Assembly: GCA_018899075.1 (NCBI GenBank) | Contig: JAHIIS010000040.1 | Coordinates: 1 to 10,652, forward strand | Direction: 5' to 3' | DNA length: 10,652 nucleotides | Source of the DNA: Candidatus Omnitrophota bacterium | Lineage (GTDB): Bacteria > Omnitrophota > Gorgyraeia > JAFGHF01 | Shown here: positions 1 to 6,535 of the stretch, in pieces | How the letters are laid out: each line of letters starts with the position of its first letter | Numbering within the stretch: position 1 is the stretch's first letter | Made by a program: the position numbers and the translations under genes | The notes under the pieces: model-generated | Database searches by the model: none | What the model was told of the DNA's origin: nothing | What the model saw: the letters and a program-made list of their open reading frames with translations, nothing else

Positions 1-509
1 TCCACGTCTTCAGAAAACTACAGCTTTTTTCTTTTGCCTCTCAGCTTATTTATTATGCCATTGCCTTCCTGGCCCTGGGGCTGGGTATTTACAGCCTTTG
101 CGATTACATAACATATAAGAGGACGGGAGAAGCAAAAGGCTGCAGCCTGAGGTGGTATAACCGCCTGCGCTCGCTGGCGGATAACCGCAGGGGCTTAATT
201 ATTCTCGTCATTGCGGCCTTCGTTAACGGCTTTATCATTGCTCTTTTAGAATCGGCCTGCACGGGGCAAATCTACTTTCCCACTATTGCCTTTGTGATGA
301 AGGTCCCCAGCCTGCGCATTCACGCCTTTTTATATCTTGTGTTATATAACAGCCTGTTTATCGTGCCTCTGGTGGCTATATTTCTTTTGGCCTGCAAGGG
401 AATTAGTTCGGAGAAATTTGCCCTGTTTCAAAGAAAGCACCTGGGGGCAATAAAGCTAACCTATGCCCTTTTGTTCTTCGGCCTGGCAATTCTCCTTTTT
501 GTTCTTTAA
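1..509 (+). CDS. CcdA/DsbD-like polytopic membrane protein, C-terminal part (5' end outside window)
   Basis: The reading frame is already open at the window edge (first full codon at 3) and ends at TAA 507-509, giving 168 visible residues. About four hydrophobic segments can be seen (fragment residues roughly 15-32, 64-84, 108-130 and 149-167), separated by short basic loops, so this is an integral inner-membrane protein. The segment ESACTGQIYFPTI (about 83-95), with a membrane-embedded Cys followed by a conserved Pro, resembles the second half of CcdA/DsbD transmembrane domains. Those domains pass electrons across the membrane through a Cys pair. The partner Cys would lie upstream of the window, so the redox role is inference. 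A GTG/ATG pair at 294-299 could be mistaken for a start, but the frame and the hydrophobic pattern continue upstream without a stop. The gene is followed by the polA promoter and is probably a separate unit. Family assignment is from recalled similarity only. Confidence 0.6.
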   Translation, partial: HVFRKLQLFSFASQLIYYAIAFLALGLGIYSLCDYITYKRTGEAKGCSLRWYNRLRSLADNRRGLIILVIAAFVNGFIIALLESACTGQIYFPTIAFVMKVPSLRIHAFLYLVLYNSLFIVPLVAIFLLACKGISSEKFALFQRKHLGAIKLTYALLFFGLAILLFVL

Positions 510-536
510 AGATATAAGCAAAATTATTTTTTTCTC

Positions 537-565
537 TTGACTAACTCTATATTTTGTGGTATGTT
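537..565 (+). promoter_or_regulatory. sigma70-type promoter for the polA operon
   Basis: The -35 box TTGACT (537-542) is separated by exactly 17 bp from the -10 box TATGTT (560-565). The -10 is preceded by TGG (557-559), an extended -10 element. Transcription would begin near 572, leaving a leader of about 60 nt before polA. It lies in the only intergenic region over 100 bp, which supports it as the main promoter for the genes downstream. The -10 matches the consensus at four of six positions. Confidence 0.65.
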
Positions 566-594
566 AAGTTAATCTTACCTTTCTCTAATTAGCC

Positions 595-616
595 CGTCAA
601 AGTTAGTCCTTTGATG
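595..616 (+). promoter_or_regulatory. possible hairpin in the polA 5' leader
   Basis: The arms CGTCAAAG (595-602) and CTTTGATG (609-616) can form an 8-bp stem (seven Watson-Crick pairs and one G-U) around the 6-nt loop TTAGTC. It ends 14 nt before the polA ATG, so it could affect ribosome access. There is no T-run after it, so it is not an intrinsic terminator. Function is unknown. Confidence 0.3.
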
Positions 617-630
617 AAAGATTCCATAGT

Positions 631-3273
631 ATGAAGAAAAAGGTTCTGCTCATCGACGGCAATTCATTTTGCTATCGTGCCTTCTACGCTATCAGAGGCC
701 TTTCTACTTCGAAAGGCCAACCCACTAATGCAATTTACGGTTTTGTGGCCATGCTGAATAAGTTGAGGGCAGAGCATAGGCCGGACTATCTGGCAGTGAC
801 TTTCGACCTTAAGGGCCCTACTTTTCGCCACAAGAGGTTCGCTGACTACAAAGTCCACCGCAAGCCTATGCCCGATGAGTTGAGTGTTCAGTTCCCTGTC
901 ATTAAGAGGATTCTCCGGGCCTACCGTATTCCCATATTTGAAAAAGAGGGTTATGAAGCCGATGATATTATTGCCACCTTAGCCAAAAAGTTAGCCGATA
1001 CAGAGTTAGAGGTTTTGATAGTTACAGGGGATAAGGATATATTGCAGCTGGTGAGCAACGCCGTTAAGGTAATCAACGCGCACAAGGACAATCTAATTCT
1101 GGATGAGGCCTGGGTGAAAAAGAGGTTTGGAGTGGGCCCTGAGAAGGTTATAGAGATAATGGCTCTGGCAGGAGATGCAAGCGACAACATTCCGGGAGTC
1201 CCCGGCATAGGCGAGGCCACTGCTATAGAGCTGATTAAGAGGTTTGGCACGCTGGATGAGGTTTTAGCCAATGCGGATAAAATAACAAATAAAGCAAGGT
1301 CTGAGCGGATTAAAAAATTTGCCGAGCTTGCCCGGATGAGCAGGGAGTTAGCCAGGCTCGATTGCGATGTCCCGCAGCTTGCCCCCTTAGGCAGCAGGCA
1401 TCTAACGGGGCAGGCGCAAAGAGAACCTTCGGATTTACTCGCAGAGTTAAAAGTGGTTGAAGCGGATAATGAAAGGCTGTTTGAAATCTTTAAGGAATTG
1501 GAATTCAAATCATTAATGCAGAAGGTGGCCCGGGAATTTAAGGACGAGATAGATTATAATGTTTGCGGCCGTGATGAAACAGAGGAATATTTTAAAGACT
1601 TCTCAAAAGAAGAGAGCGTCACTCTCTATCTGGCGGCTGGCCCGCGCCTTGACCCTATGGCGGCTAAAATTACAGGCATTGCTTTTGCCTTTGAGAAGAA
1701 AAAACCCCTGTTCTTTTCTTTAGAGCAGACTTCGAAGGACAGATTGAAACCCATATTTGAGAATAAGAATATAAAAAAGATCGGGCACAACTTAAAGTAT
1801 GCAAAAGTCCTTTTATCCAATTACGGGATTACTTTACAAGGCATAAGTTTTGACACGATGATTGCTTCCTACCTGCTTGAGCCGGCAAGGTTGAAATACG
1901 GCCTCGGGGATTTGGCCCTGGAATACCTCAATTGCAACTTACCTGCTCCGGGCACGGACAGGGAGGCGGCGAAGGTTTGCTTTCAGAATGTAACTGTGAT
2001 TTTTAGATTGAGTGAGATTTTACGGGGCAAGCTGAAGCAGAAAAATCTGCTCGCGCTATTCCAGAATATCGAAATGCCTTTGATAGAAGTCCTGGCGGAT
2101 ATGGAAAAGGAAGGAGTCGCTCTGGATAAAGACTTGCTGCTTCATTTATCCCGCGATTTCGACGGAAAACTAACACATTTAACTAAAGAGATTTATGAGA
2201 TGACGGGTGAAAGTTTTAATATTAATTCCCCCAAGCAGTTAAGCTGCGTTTTGTTCGAGAAATTGAAACTGCCCAGAATAAAACGGACCAAGACTCAGCA
2301 GCATTCTACAGACACAGAGGTCTTACGGAAGCTTTCTACGGCGCACCCGGTGGCTCAGAGCCTTCTGGAATTCAGGGAAATATCCAAATTGAAATCTACT
2401 TATATAGACGGGATGATGAAACTGCTGCATTCCGGCACAGGAAAAATTCACACCTCGTTTAATCAGACAGGCACCGTAACCGGCAGGCTCTCTTCAAGCC
2501 GGCCCAATTTGCAAAATATCCCTATTAAAACCAGCCTGGGAAAGAAAATTCGTCAGGTCTTTATTCCTGCCGAAAAAGGCAGCCTTCTCTTATCGGCAGA
2601 TTATTCTCAGATAGAATTAAGAATACTTGCGCATCTTTCCGGAGATAAAAATTTAATTTCTGCATTTAAAGAAGATTTGGATATTCACGCATATACGGCG
2701 TCTCTGATTTTTGATGTAAGCGCCGATAAGGTATCCTCGCAAATGAGAGATACGGCCAAAACCGTCAATTTCGGTATTACTTATGGAATGAGCGCCTACG
2801 GGCTATCTAAAGATTTAGGCGTAGGCCTTAATCAGGCTCAAGAATTCATTGATGCCTATTTCGCCAGATACCCGGGGGTGAAGAGTTATATCAATCGCCA
2901 GATAGAGAAGGCAGAAAGATACGGTTTCGTAACTACGCTTATGAAACGCAGGCGCTACATTCCTCAAATCAAAAGCCTTGATGAAAATACACGCCGGTTT
3001 GCCCAGCGCGTGGCGATAAACGCACCTGTGCAGGGCTCTGCCAGCGACTTGATTAAAGCAGCAATGGTAGAGATTCATCGCCGCCTGAAGGCGCAAAACC
3101 TTTCGACCTCGATGATTATTCAGGTGCACGATGAGCTGGTGTTTTCCGTGCCGCAGGGGGAACTGGCAGGCGTGCGCGCGCTCATTAAGGACAAAATGGA
3201 AAACGTAACCAGGTTAAATGTCCCGGTTAAAGTAGCAATTAAAACCGGGAAAAATTGGCTGGAAGTAAGATGA
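631..3273 (+). CDS. polA: DNA polymerase I (proofreading domain apparently inactive)
   Basis: At 880 residues this has the full three-domain family A layout. It fills gaps and removes RNA primers during replication and repair. The 5' nuclease occupies about 1-290, with D9, EADD 109-112, TGDKDILQL 132-140 and the GDASDNIPGVPGIG helix-hairpin-helix region 181-194. The polymerase domain (about 480-880) has TGRLSS 617-622, motif A DYSQIELR 657-664, motif B residues R706, K710, F714, Y718 and G719, and motif C QVHDEL 831-836 with D834 and E835. The middle domain keeps the 3'-5' exonuclease fold (GHNLKY 385-390), but the four metal ligands look lost: L334 and A336 replace the DxE of Exo I, A391 replaces the Exo II Asp, and N453 probably replaces the Exo III Asp. 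Such loss is known in Taq and Bacillus Pol I. The linker after the 5' nuclease has about 17 extra residues (about 254-271). The ATG has only a weak GAAAG (616-620) upstream. Confidence 0.97.
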   Translation: MKKKVLLIDGNSFCYRAFYAIRGLSTSKGQPTNAIYGFVAMLNKLRAEHRPDYLAVTFDLKGPTFRHKRFADYKVHRKPMPDELSVQFPVIKRILRAYRIPIFEKEGYEADDIIATLAKKLADTELEVLIVTGDKDILQLVSNAVKVINAHKDNLILDEAWVKKRFGVGPEKVIEIMALAGDASDNIPGVPGIGEATAIELIKRFGTLDEVLANADKITNKARSERIKKFAELARMSRELARLDCDVPQLAPLGSRHLTGQAQREPSDLLAELKVVEADNERLFEIFKELEFKSLMQKVAREFKDEIDYNVCGRDETEEYFKDFSKEESVTLYLAAGPRLDPMAAKITGIAFAFEKKKPLFFSLEQTSKDRLKPIFENKNIKKIGHNLKYAKVLLSNYGITLQGISFDTMIASYLLEPARLKYGLGDLALEYLNCNLPAPGTDREAAKVCFQNVTVIFRLSEILRGKLKQKNLLALFQNIEMPLIEVLADMEKEGVALDKDLLLHLSRDFDGKLTHLTKEIYEMTGESFNINSPKQLSCVLFEKLKLPRIKRTKTQQHSTDTEVLRKLSTAHPVAQSLLEFREISKLKSTYIDGMMKLLHSGTGKIHTSFNQTGTVTGRLSSSRPNLQNIPIKTSLGKKIRQVFIPAEKGSLLLSADYSQIELRILAHLSGDKNLISAFKEDLDIHAYTASLIFDVSADKVSSQMRDTAKTVNFGITYGMSAYGLSKDLGVGLNQAQEFIDAYFARYPGVKSYINRQIEKAERYGFVTTLMKRRRYIPQIKSLDENTRRFAQRVAINAPVQGSASDLIKAAMVEIHRRLKAQNLSTSMIIQVHDELVFSVPQGELAGVRALIKDKMENVTRLNVPVKVAIKTGKNWLEVR

Positions 3274-3317
3274 AAGTCTTATTAAAAAATATATCGAGCT
3301 TTATAACCGCGCGTTGA
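3270..3317 (+). CDS. 15-codon leader ORF bridging polA and coaE
   Basis: An ATG at 3270 overlaps the polA stop (ATGA) and opens 15 codons, MKVLLKNISSFITAR. They end at TGA 3315-3317, directly abutting the coaE ATG at 3318 and in the same frame. GGAAG at 3261-3265 lies 4 nt before this ATG, whereas coaE itself has no visible Shine-Dalgarno sequence. The arrangement would let ribosomes finishing polA translate the leader, stop, and restart on coaE. It could also simply be an untranslated gap that happens to be open. No function for the peptide is claimed. Confidence 0.35.
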   Translation: MKVLLKNISSFITAR

Positions 3318-3938
3318 ATGAGGAATAAATTAAGAAAGAAAGGATTGGTCCTGGGCATTACCGGAAGCTACTGCTGCGGAAAAACTACCGTAGCCGGGAT
3401 GTTCGCAAGATTAGGCGCCTCTTGCATTAACGTTGATGCGATTTATCGCCGGCTTATTAAGCCCCGGGGTTTACTCTACGAAAGAATAGTTTCTGCCTTC
3501 GGGCGGGATGTCCTGGGAAATAATAAACAGATAGATAGAAAGAAATTGGCAAAGATTGTTTTTGGCGAAAATGAGGCCTTAAAAAGGCTATGCCGGATTA
3601 CCCACCCCGCGATTATAAAGAGGATGAATGCCGAGCTTTCCAGGTTAAAAAGGGTTAAGCGATGCGCTGTTATAATAATCGATGCGCCGCTATTAATTGA
3701 AGCGGGGTTGCTTGATCTGGTGGATAAATCGATAGCGGTAAAGGCAGGCGAAAGAAATCAAATCGCAAGATGCAAAAGGCAAAGGGGCGCATCCGGCGCT
3801 GAAGTTATTAAGAGAATTAGAAGCCAGGCGCCACAGGCAGAAAAGATTAAATTAGCCGACTATGTAATAAATAATAATGGGACATTGAAGCAAACCAGAG
3901 AACAAGTGAAGGACATTTGGAGAAAGGTTAGGGGGTAG
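3318..3938 (+). CDS. coaE: dephospho-CoA kinase
   Basis: This cytosolic kinase phosphorylates the ribose 3'-hydroxyl of dephospho-CoA with ATP, the last step of coenzyme A synthesis. The 206 residues are about the usual family length. The P-loop [12 protein letters not shown] is at 13-24. D40 follows it in the [10 protein letters not shown] segment, where the family usually has DAD. Then come [12 protein letters not shown] 71-82, THP 95-97, [10 protein letters not shown] 122-131, and the C-terminal LID-like stretch followed by ADYVINNNG 180-188, where the family usually has ADYVIDN. The P-loop reads GSYCCGK rather than the common GGIGSGK, but keeps the essential Gly, Lys and Thr. The start ATG directly follows a TGA that ends an in-frame 15-codon leader, and no ribosome-binding site is visible, so translation probably depends on coupling to upstream genes. 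polA and coaE also lie close together in Bacillus, which supports the assignment. Confidence 0.93.
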   Translation: MRNKLRKKGLVLGITGSYCCGKTTVAGMFARLGASCINVDAIYRRLIKPRGLLYERIVSAFGRDVLGNNKQIDRKKLAKIVFGENEALKRLCRITHPAIIKRMNAELSRLKRVKRCAVIIIDAPLLIEAGLLDLVDKSIAVKAGERNQIARCKRQRGASGAEVIKRIRSQAPQAEKIKLADYVINNNGTLKQTREQVKDIWRKVRG

Positions 3939-3940
3939 AG

Positions 3941-5200
3941 ATGGAAATAACGAATTTGAAAAATATGAAAATAACGGAACTTGCCAAGTTGGGAAAGGGG
4001 CTTGAGTTAAACGGCTTAAGCGGCTTAAAAAAGCAGGAGTTGATTTTTAAAATCCTGCAGGCCCAGGCCCAAAAGGAAGGCCGCATTTTTGGCGAAGGGG
4101 TACTGGAGGTGCTTCAAGACGGTTTTGGCTTTTTAAGGTCCCCCAATTATAATTACCTGCCCTGTCCGGACGATATCTATATTTCGCCTTCACAGATTCG
4201 CAAGTTTGCTTTGCGCACGGGCGATACGGTAGGCGGGCAGATTCGCCCTCCCAAAGAGGGAGAAAAATACTTCGCTATGCTGAAGGTCGAAGCGGTAAAT
4301 TTTGAGAACCCTGAAGAGGTGAAAGATAAGATACTTTTCGATAACCTGACTCCTCTTTATCCCAAGGACCGCTATTTGCTGGAAACCGCCCCCGATGAGA
4401 TTTCTATGCGAATTATGGACTTGATTACGCCCCTGGGAAAGGGCCAGAGGGCCTTGATTGTTGCCCCGCCATACAGCGGCAAGACCGTGATAATGCAAAA
4501 GGTGGCTAACGGCATTACCGCCAACGCCCCCGAGACTATCCCGATAATACTCTTGATTGATGAGCGCCCCGAGGAGGTTACGGATATGCAGCGCTCGGTG
4601 CGCGCGGAGGTAATCAGTTCTACTTTTGACGAACCCGCCGAGCGGCATATTCAGGTTGCCGAGGTGGTTCTGGAGAAGGCCAAGAGGCTGGTCGAGCATA
4701 AGAAGGATGTAGTAATACTTTTGGATAGCATTACGCGCCTTGCCCGCGCCTACAATACTATTGCCCCCCATAGCGGGAAGATTCTTACGGGCGGGGTGGA
4801 TTCCAGCGCCCTGCATAAGCCAAAACGCTTTTTTGGCGCGGCCCGCTGCGTGGAGGAAGGCGGCTCTCTAACTATAATTGCCACCGCTTTAATCGATACG
4901 GGAAGCCGGATGGACGAGGTCATCTTTGAGGAGTTCAAAGGCACAGGCAATATGGAGCTGCAATTGGACAGAAACCTGTTCCAGCGCAGGATATATCCGG
5001 CAATCGATATTAAACGCTCCAATACACGCAAAGAAGAACTGCTTTTGGACCCGGAGGAATTAAAGAAGGTCTGGCTTTTGCGTAAGGCGCTGAATGACTT
5101 AAGTTCCGTAGAAGCGATGGAGCTTCTCATCGGAAAGTTGAAAAAATTCAAGACTAACGCCGAGTTTTTGTTATCGTTGGATAAATTGAACCTGGCATAA
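3941..5200 (+). CDS. rho: transcription termination factor Rho
   Basis: Rho is a hexameric RNA-dependent ATPase that travels along untranslated RNA and dislodges RNA polymerase. The 419 residues match E. coli Rho in length and order: an N-terminal helical region (about 1-45), the cold-shock-like primary RNA-binding domain with RNP1 DGFGFLR 60-66, Walker [10 protein letters not shown] 174-182, the catalytic Glu in [10 protein letters not shown] (E208), Walker B VVILLD 257-262, the R-loop GKILTGGVD 279-287 with PKRFFGAAR 294-302, and the Arg finger R363 in RSNTRKEE. The long acidic or Asn-rich insertion seen in some actinobacterial and Bacteroidota Rho proteins is absent. In Walker A, Tyr178 occupies the position of E. 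coli Lys181. The gene starts 2 nt after coaE and has no leader of its own, unlike E. coli rho, so the usual attenuation in a long leader cannot act here. A G-rich stretch (3931-3935) precedes the ATG. Confidence 0.98.
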   Translation: MEITNLKNMKITELAKLGKGLELNGLSGLKKQELIFKILQAQAQKEGRIFGEGVLEVLQDGFGFLRSPNYNYLPCPDDIYISPSQIRKFALRTGDTVGGQIRPPKEGEKYFAMLKVEAVNFENPEEVKDKILFDNLTPLYPKDRYLLETAPDEISMRIMDLITPLGKGQRALIVAPPYSGKTVIMQKVANGITANAPETIPIILLIDERPEEVTDMQRSVRAEVISSTFDEPAERHIQVAEVVLEKAKRLVEHKKDVVILLDSITRLARAYNTIAPHSGKILTGGVDSSALHKPKRFFGAARCVEEGGSLTIIATALIDTGSRMDEVIFEEFKGTGNMELQLDRNLFQRRIYPAIDIKRSNTRKEELLLDPEELKKVWLLRKALNDLSSVEAMELLIGKLKKFKTNAEFLLSLDKLNLA

Positions 5201-5202
5201 GC

Positions 5203-5208
5203 AGGAGG
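5203..5208 (+). promoter_or_regulatory. strong ribosome-binding site of rpmE
   Basis: AGGAGG lies 4 nt before the rpmE ATG and just after the rho stop. It is among the few perfect Shine-Dalgarno sequences in the window, fitting the high translation a ribosomal protein needs. Confidence 0.8.
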
Positions 5209-5212
5209 TAAA

Positions 5213-5425
5213 ATGAAACCCAAAATACATCCCGAATACAAGGAGACGACAATCAGCTGCGCCTGCGGAGCGGTAATCCACACCCGTTCAACAAAGCAGA
5301 ATATCCGCGTAGAAATATGCTCTAAATGCCACCCTCTGTATACCGGAAAACAGAAGCTCGTTGATTCTGCCGGGCGGGTGGAAAAGTTCAGGCGCAAGTA
5401 CGGCCAGCAGAAGAGTAGCAAATAA
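5213..5425 (+). CDS. rpmE: 50S ribosomal protein L31, zinc-binding type
   Basis: L31 sits on the large subunit and contributes to the bridge between the subunits. The 70 residues are the normal length. Four Cys in the CxC...CxxC pattern (C16, C18, C36, C39) make this the zinc-binding C+ form, usually encoded by rpmE, rather than the Cys-free type B paralogue (ykgM/rpmE2). Other family signs are the N-terminal MKPKIHPEY, the Cys-flanked HPLYTGKQK 40-48, and the terminal [11 protein letters not shown] 54-64. The placement between rho and prfA is conserved in many bacteria, including Bacillus. In species with both forms the C+ version is replaced during zinc starvation; no second copy is in this window. 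Confidence 0.96.
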   Translation: MKPKIHPEYKETTISCACGAVIHTRSTKQNIRVEICSKCHPLYTGKQKLVDSAGRVEKFRRKYGQQKSSK

Positions 5426-5449
5426 GAGTGTCAAAGTGTCAGAGAGTCA
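5426..5449 (+). repeat. three imperfect tandem 8-mers between rpmE and prfA
   Basis: GAGTGTCA (5426-5433), AAGTGTCA (5434-5441) and GAGAGTCA (5442-5449) run head to tail, starting at the base after the rpmE stop and ending 3 nt before the prfA ATG. Together they make up nearly the whole gap. GAGAG in the last unit (5442-5446) sits 6 nt from the ATG and may serve as a weak ribosome-binding site. Confidence 0.65.
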
Positions 5450-5452
5450 GAT

Positions 5453-6535
5453 ATGTTTGAGCGGTTGGAGAAAATAGAAGAGCGCTATAGAAAGTTGCAA
5501 GAATTATTGTCCAGGCCAGAGATGTTACAGGATAAAAGTTTATATCCTAAATATGCCAAAGAGCTGGCGAACTTAAGCGCAATTGTGAGCAGGCATAAAG
5601 AATATAAGTCTGCGCTGCAGGAAATAGCTAAAGTTCAGGTGATGCTGGAGGATGAGGAACATCGCGACGATTTGGAACTCCTGGAACTGGCAAGACAGGA
5701 GCTGTCGGAATTGAATAAGAAAAAGGGAAAGCTGCAATCGCAGTTGGAAGAGATGCTCGTTGAAGAAGAGAGCGCTGCCCATAAGAATATTATTGTTGAA
5801 ATCAGAGCGGGCACGGGCGGAGAAGAAGCAGCCTTATTTGCTGCCGACCTTTACCGGATGTATAGCAAATATGCGGCGAAATCCGGATGGAAGATGGAGT
5901 TGATGAGCTCCCGGCCTACGGCGATAGGCGGTTTTAAGGAAATTATCTTCTCTCTACAAAACAAAGATGTGTTTAAAAAACTAAAGTACGAAAGCGGCGT
6001 GCATCGCGTTCAGCGCGTCCCGGTTACGGAGACCTCCGGGCGCATCCATACCTCGGCAGTCTCGGTCGCAGTCCTGCCTGAGCCTGAAGATATAGAGCTA
6101 AATTTAGACCCCAAGGATATCAGGGTAGATGCCTACCGTTCCACGGGCCCCGGCGGACAGGGAGTAAACACCACTGATTCCGCAGTAAGGCTAACCCACC
6201 TTCCTACAGGAATAGTAATCAGCTGCCAGGATGAGCGTTCACAGATGAAAAACAGGGCCAAGGCAATGCGTGTTTTGCGCGCCCGCCTTTTAGACAAAAT
6301 GCAGGCAGACCAAAAGAAGCAAATCAGTCAGGAACGCAAGTTACAGGTAGGTACAGGTGACCGCAGCGAAAAGATCCGCACTTATAATTTTCCCGGGCGC
6401 CGGGTTACCGACCATAGAATCGGTTTTACTTTGCATAAATTAGAGGCGACCTTAGGCGGAAATCTTGATGAAATAATCGAAGCGCTTATCCGGGAAGACA
6501 AAAAAAGGAAGCTTGCGCAGTGGAAAAAAGGATAG
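5453..6535 (+). CDS. prfA: peptide chain release factor 1
   Basis: RF1 recognises UAA and UAG in the ribosomal A site and triggers hydrolysis of the finished peptide. The 360 residues equal the usual length. The stop-codon-reading tripeptide is PVT 190-192, a PxT motif typical of RF1 and distinct from the SPF of RF2. The catalytic GGQ is at 234-236 in STGPGGQGVN. Domain 1 is a long charged helical region (about 1-105), and TGDRSEKIRTYNFP 301-314 and RVTDHRIGF 317-325 complete the core. The Gln of GGQ is the methylation target of PrmC, encoded immediately downstream and overlapping by 16 nt, which supports both assignments. The ATG is preceded by tandem 8-mers rather than a classical Shine-Dalgarno sequence, so coupling to rpmE translation is plausible. 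Confidence 0.98.
   Translation: MFERLEKIEERYRKLQELLSRPEMLQDKSLYPKYAKELANLSAIVSRHKEYKSALQEIAKVQVMLEDEEHRDDLELLELARQELSELNKKKGKLQSQLEEMLVEEESAAHKNIIVEIRAGTGGEEAALFAADLYRMYSKYAAKSGWKMELMSSRPTAIGGFKEIIFSLQNKDVFKKLKYESGVHRVQRVPVTETSGRIHTSAVSVAVLPEPEDIELNLDPKDIRVDAYRSTGPGGQGVNTTDSAVRLTHLPTGIVISCQDERSQMKNRAKAMRVLRARLLDKMQADQKKQISQERKLQVGTGDRSEKIRTYNFPGRRVTDHRIGFTLHKLEATLGGNLDEIIEALIREDKKRKLAQWKKG

Noticed and set aside
294..509. Separate 71-residue membrane protein starting at GTG 294
   Set aside because: The frame stays open to the window edge and the upstream residues continue the same transmembrane pattern, so this is the tail of a larger gene.
505..536. Intrinsic terminator after the CcdA-like gene
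   Set aside because: There is a T-rich run (529-535), but no GC-containing stem of useful length precedes it, only short AT complementarity.
951..1508. 185-codon minus-strand ORF inside polA
   Set aside because: It is an antisense shadow of strongly conserved polA codons, with Ser/Leu-rich low-complexity translation, no recognisable domain and no ribosome-binding site.
4190..5421. Two long minus-strand ORFs (208 and 223 codons) antisense to rho and rpmE
   Set aside because: They overlap each other and the clearly conserved rho/rpmE genes; the translations show no family motif.
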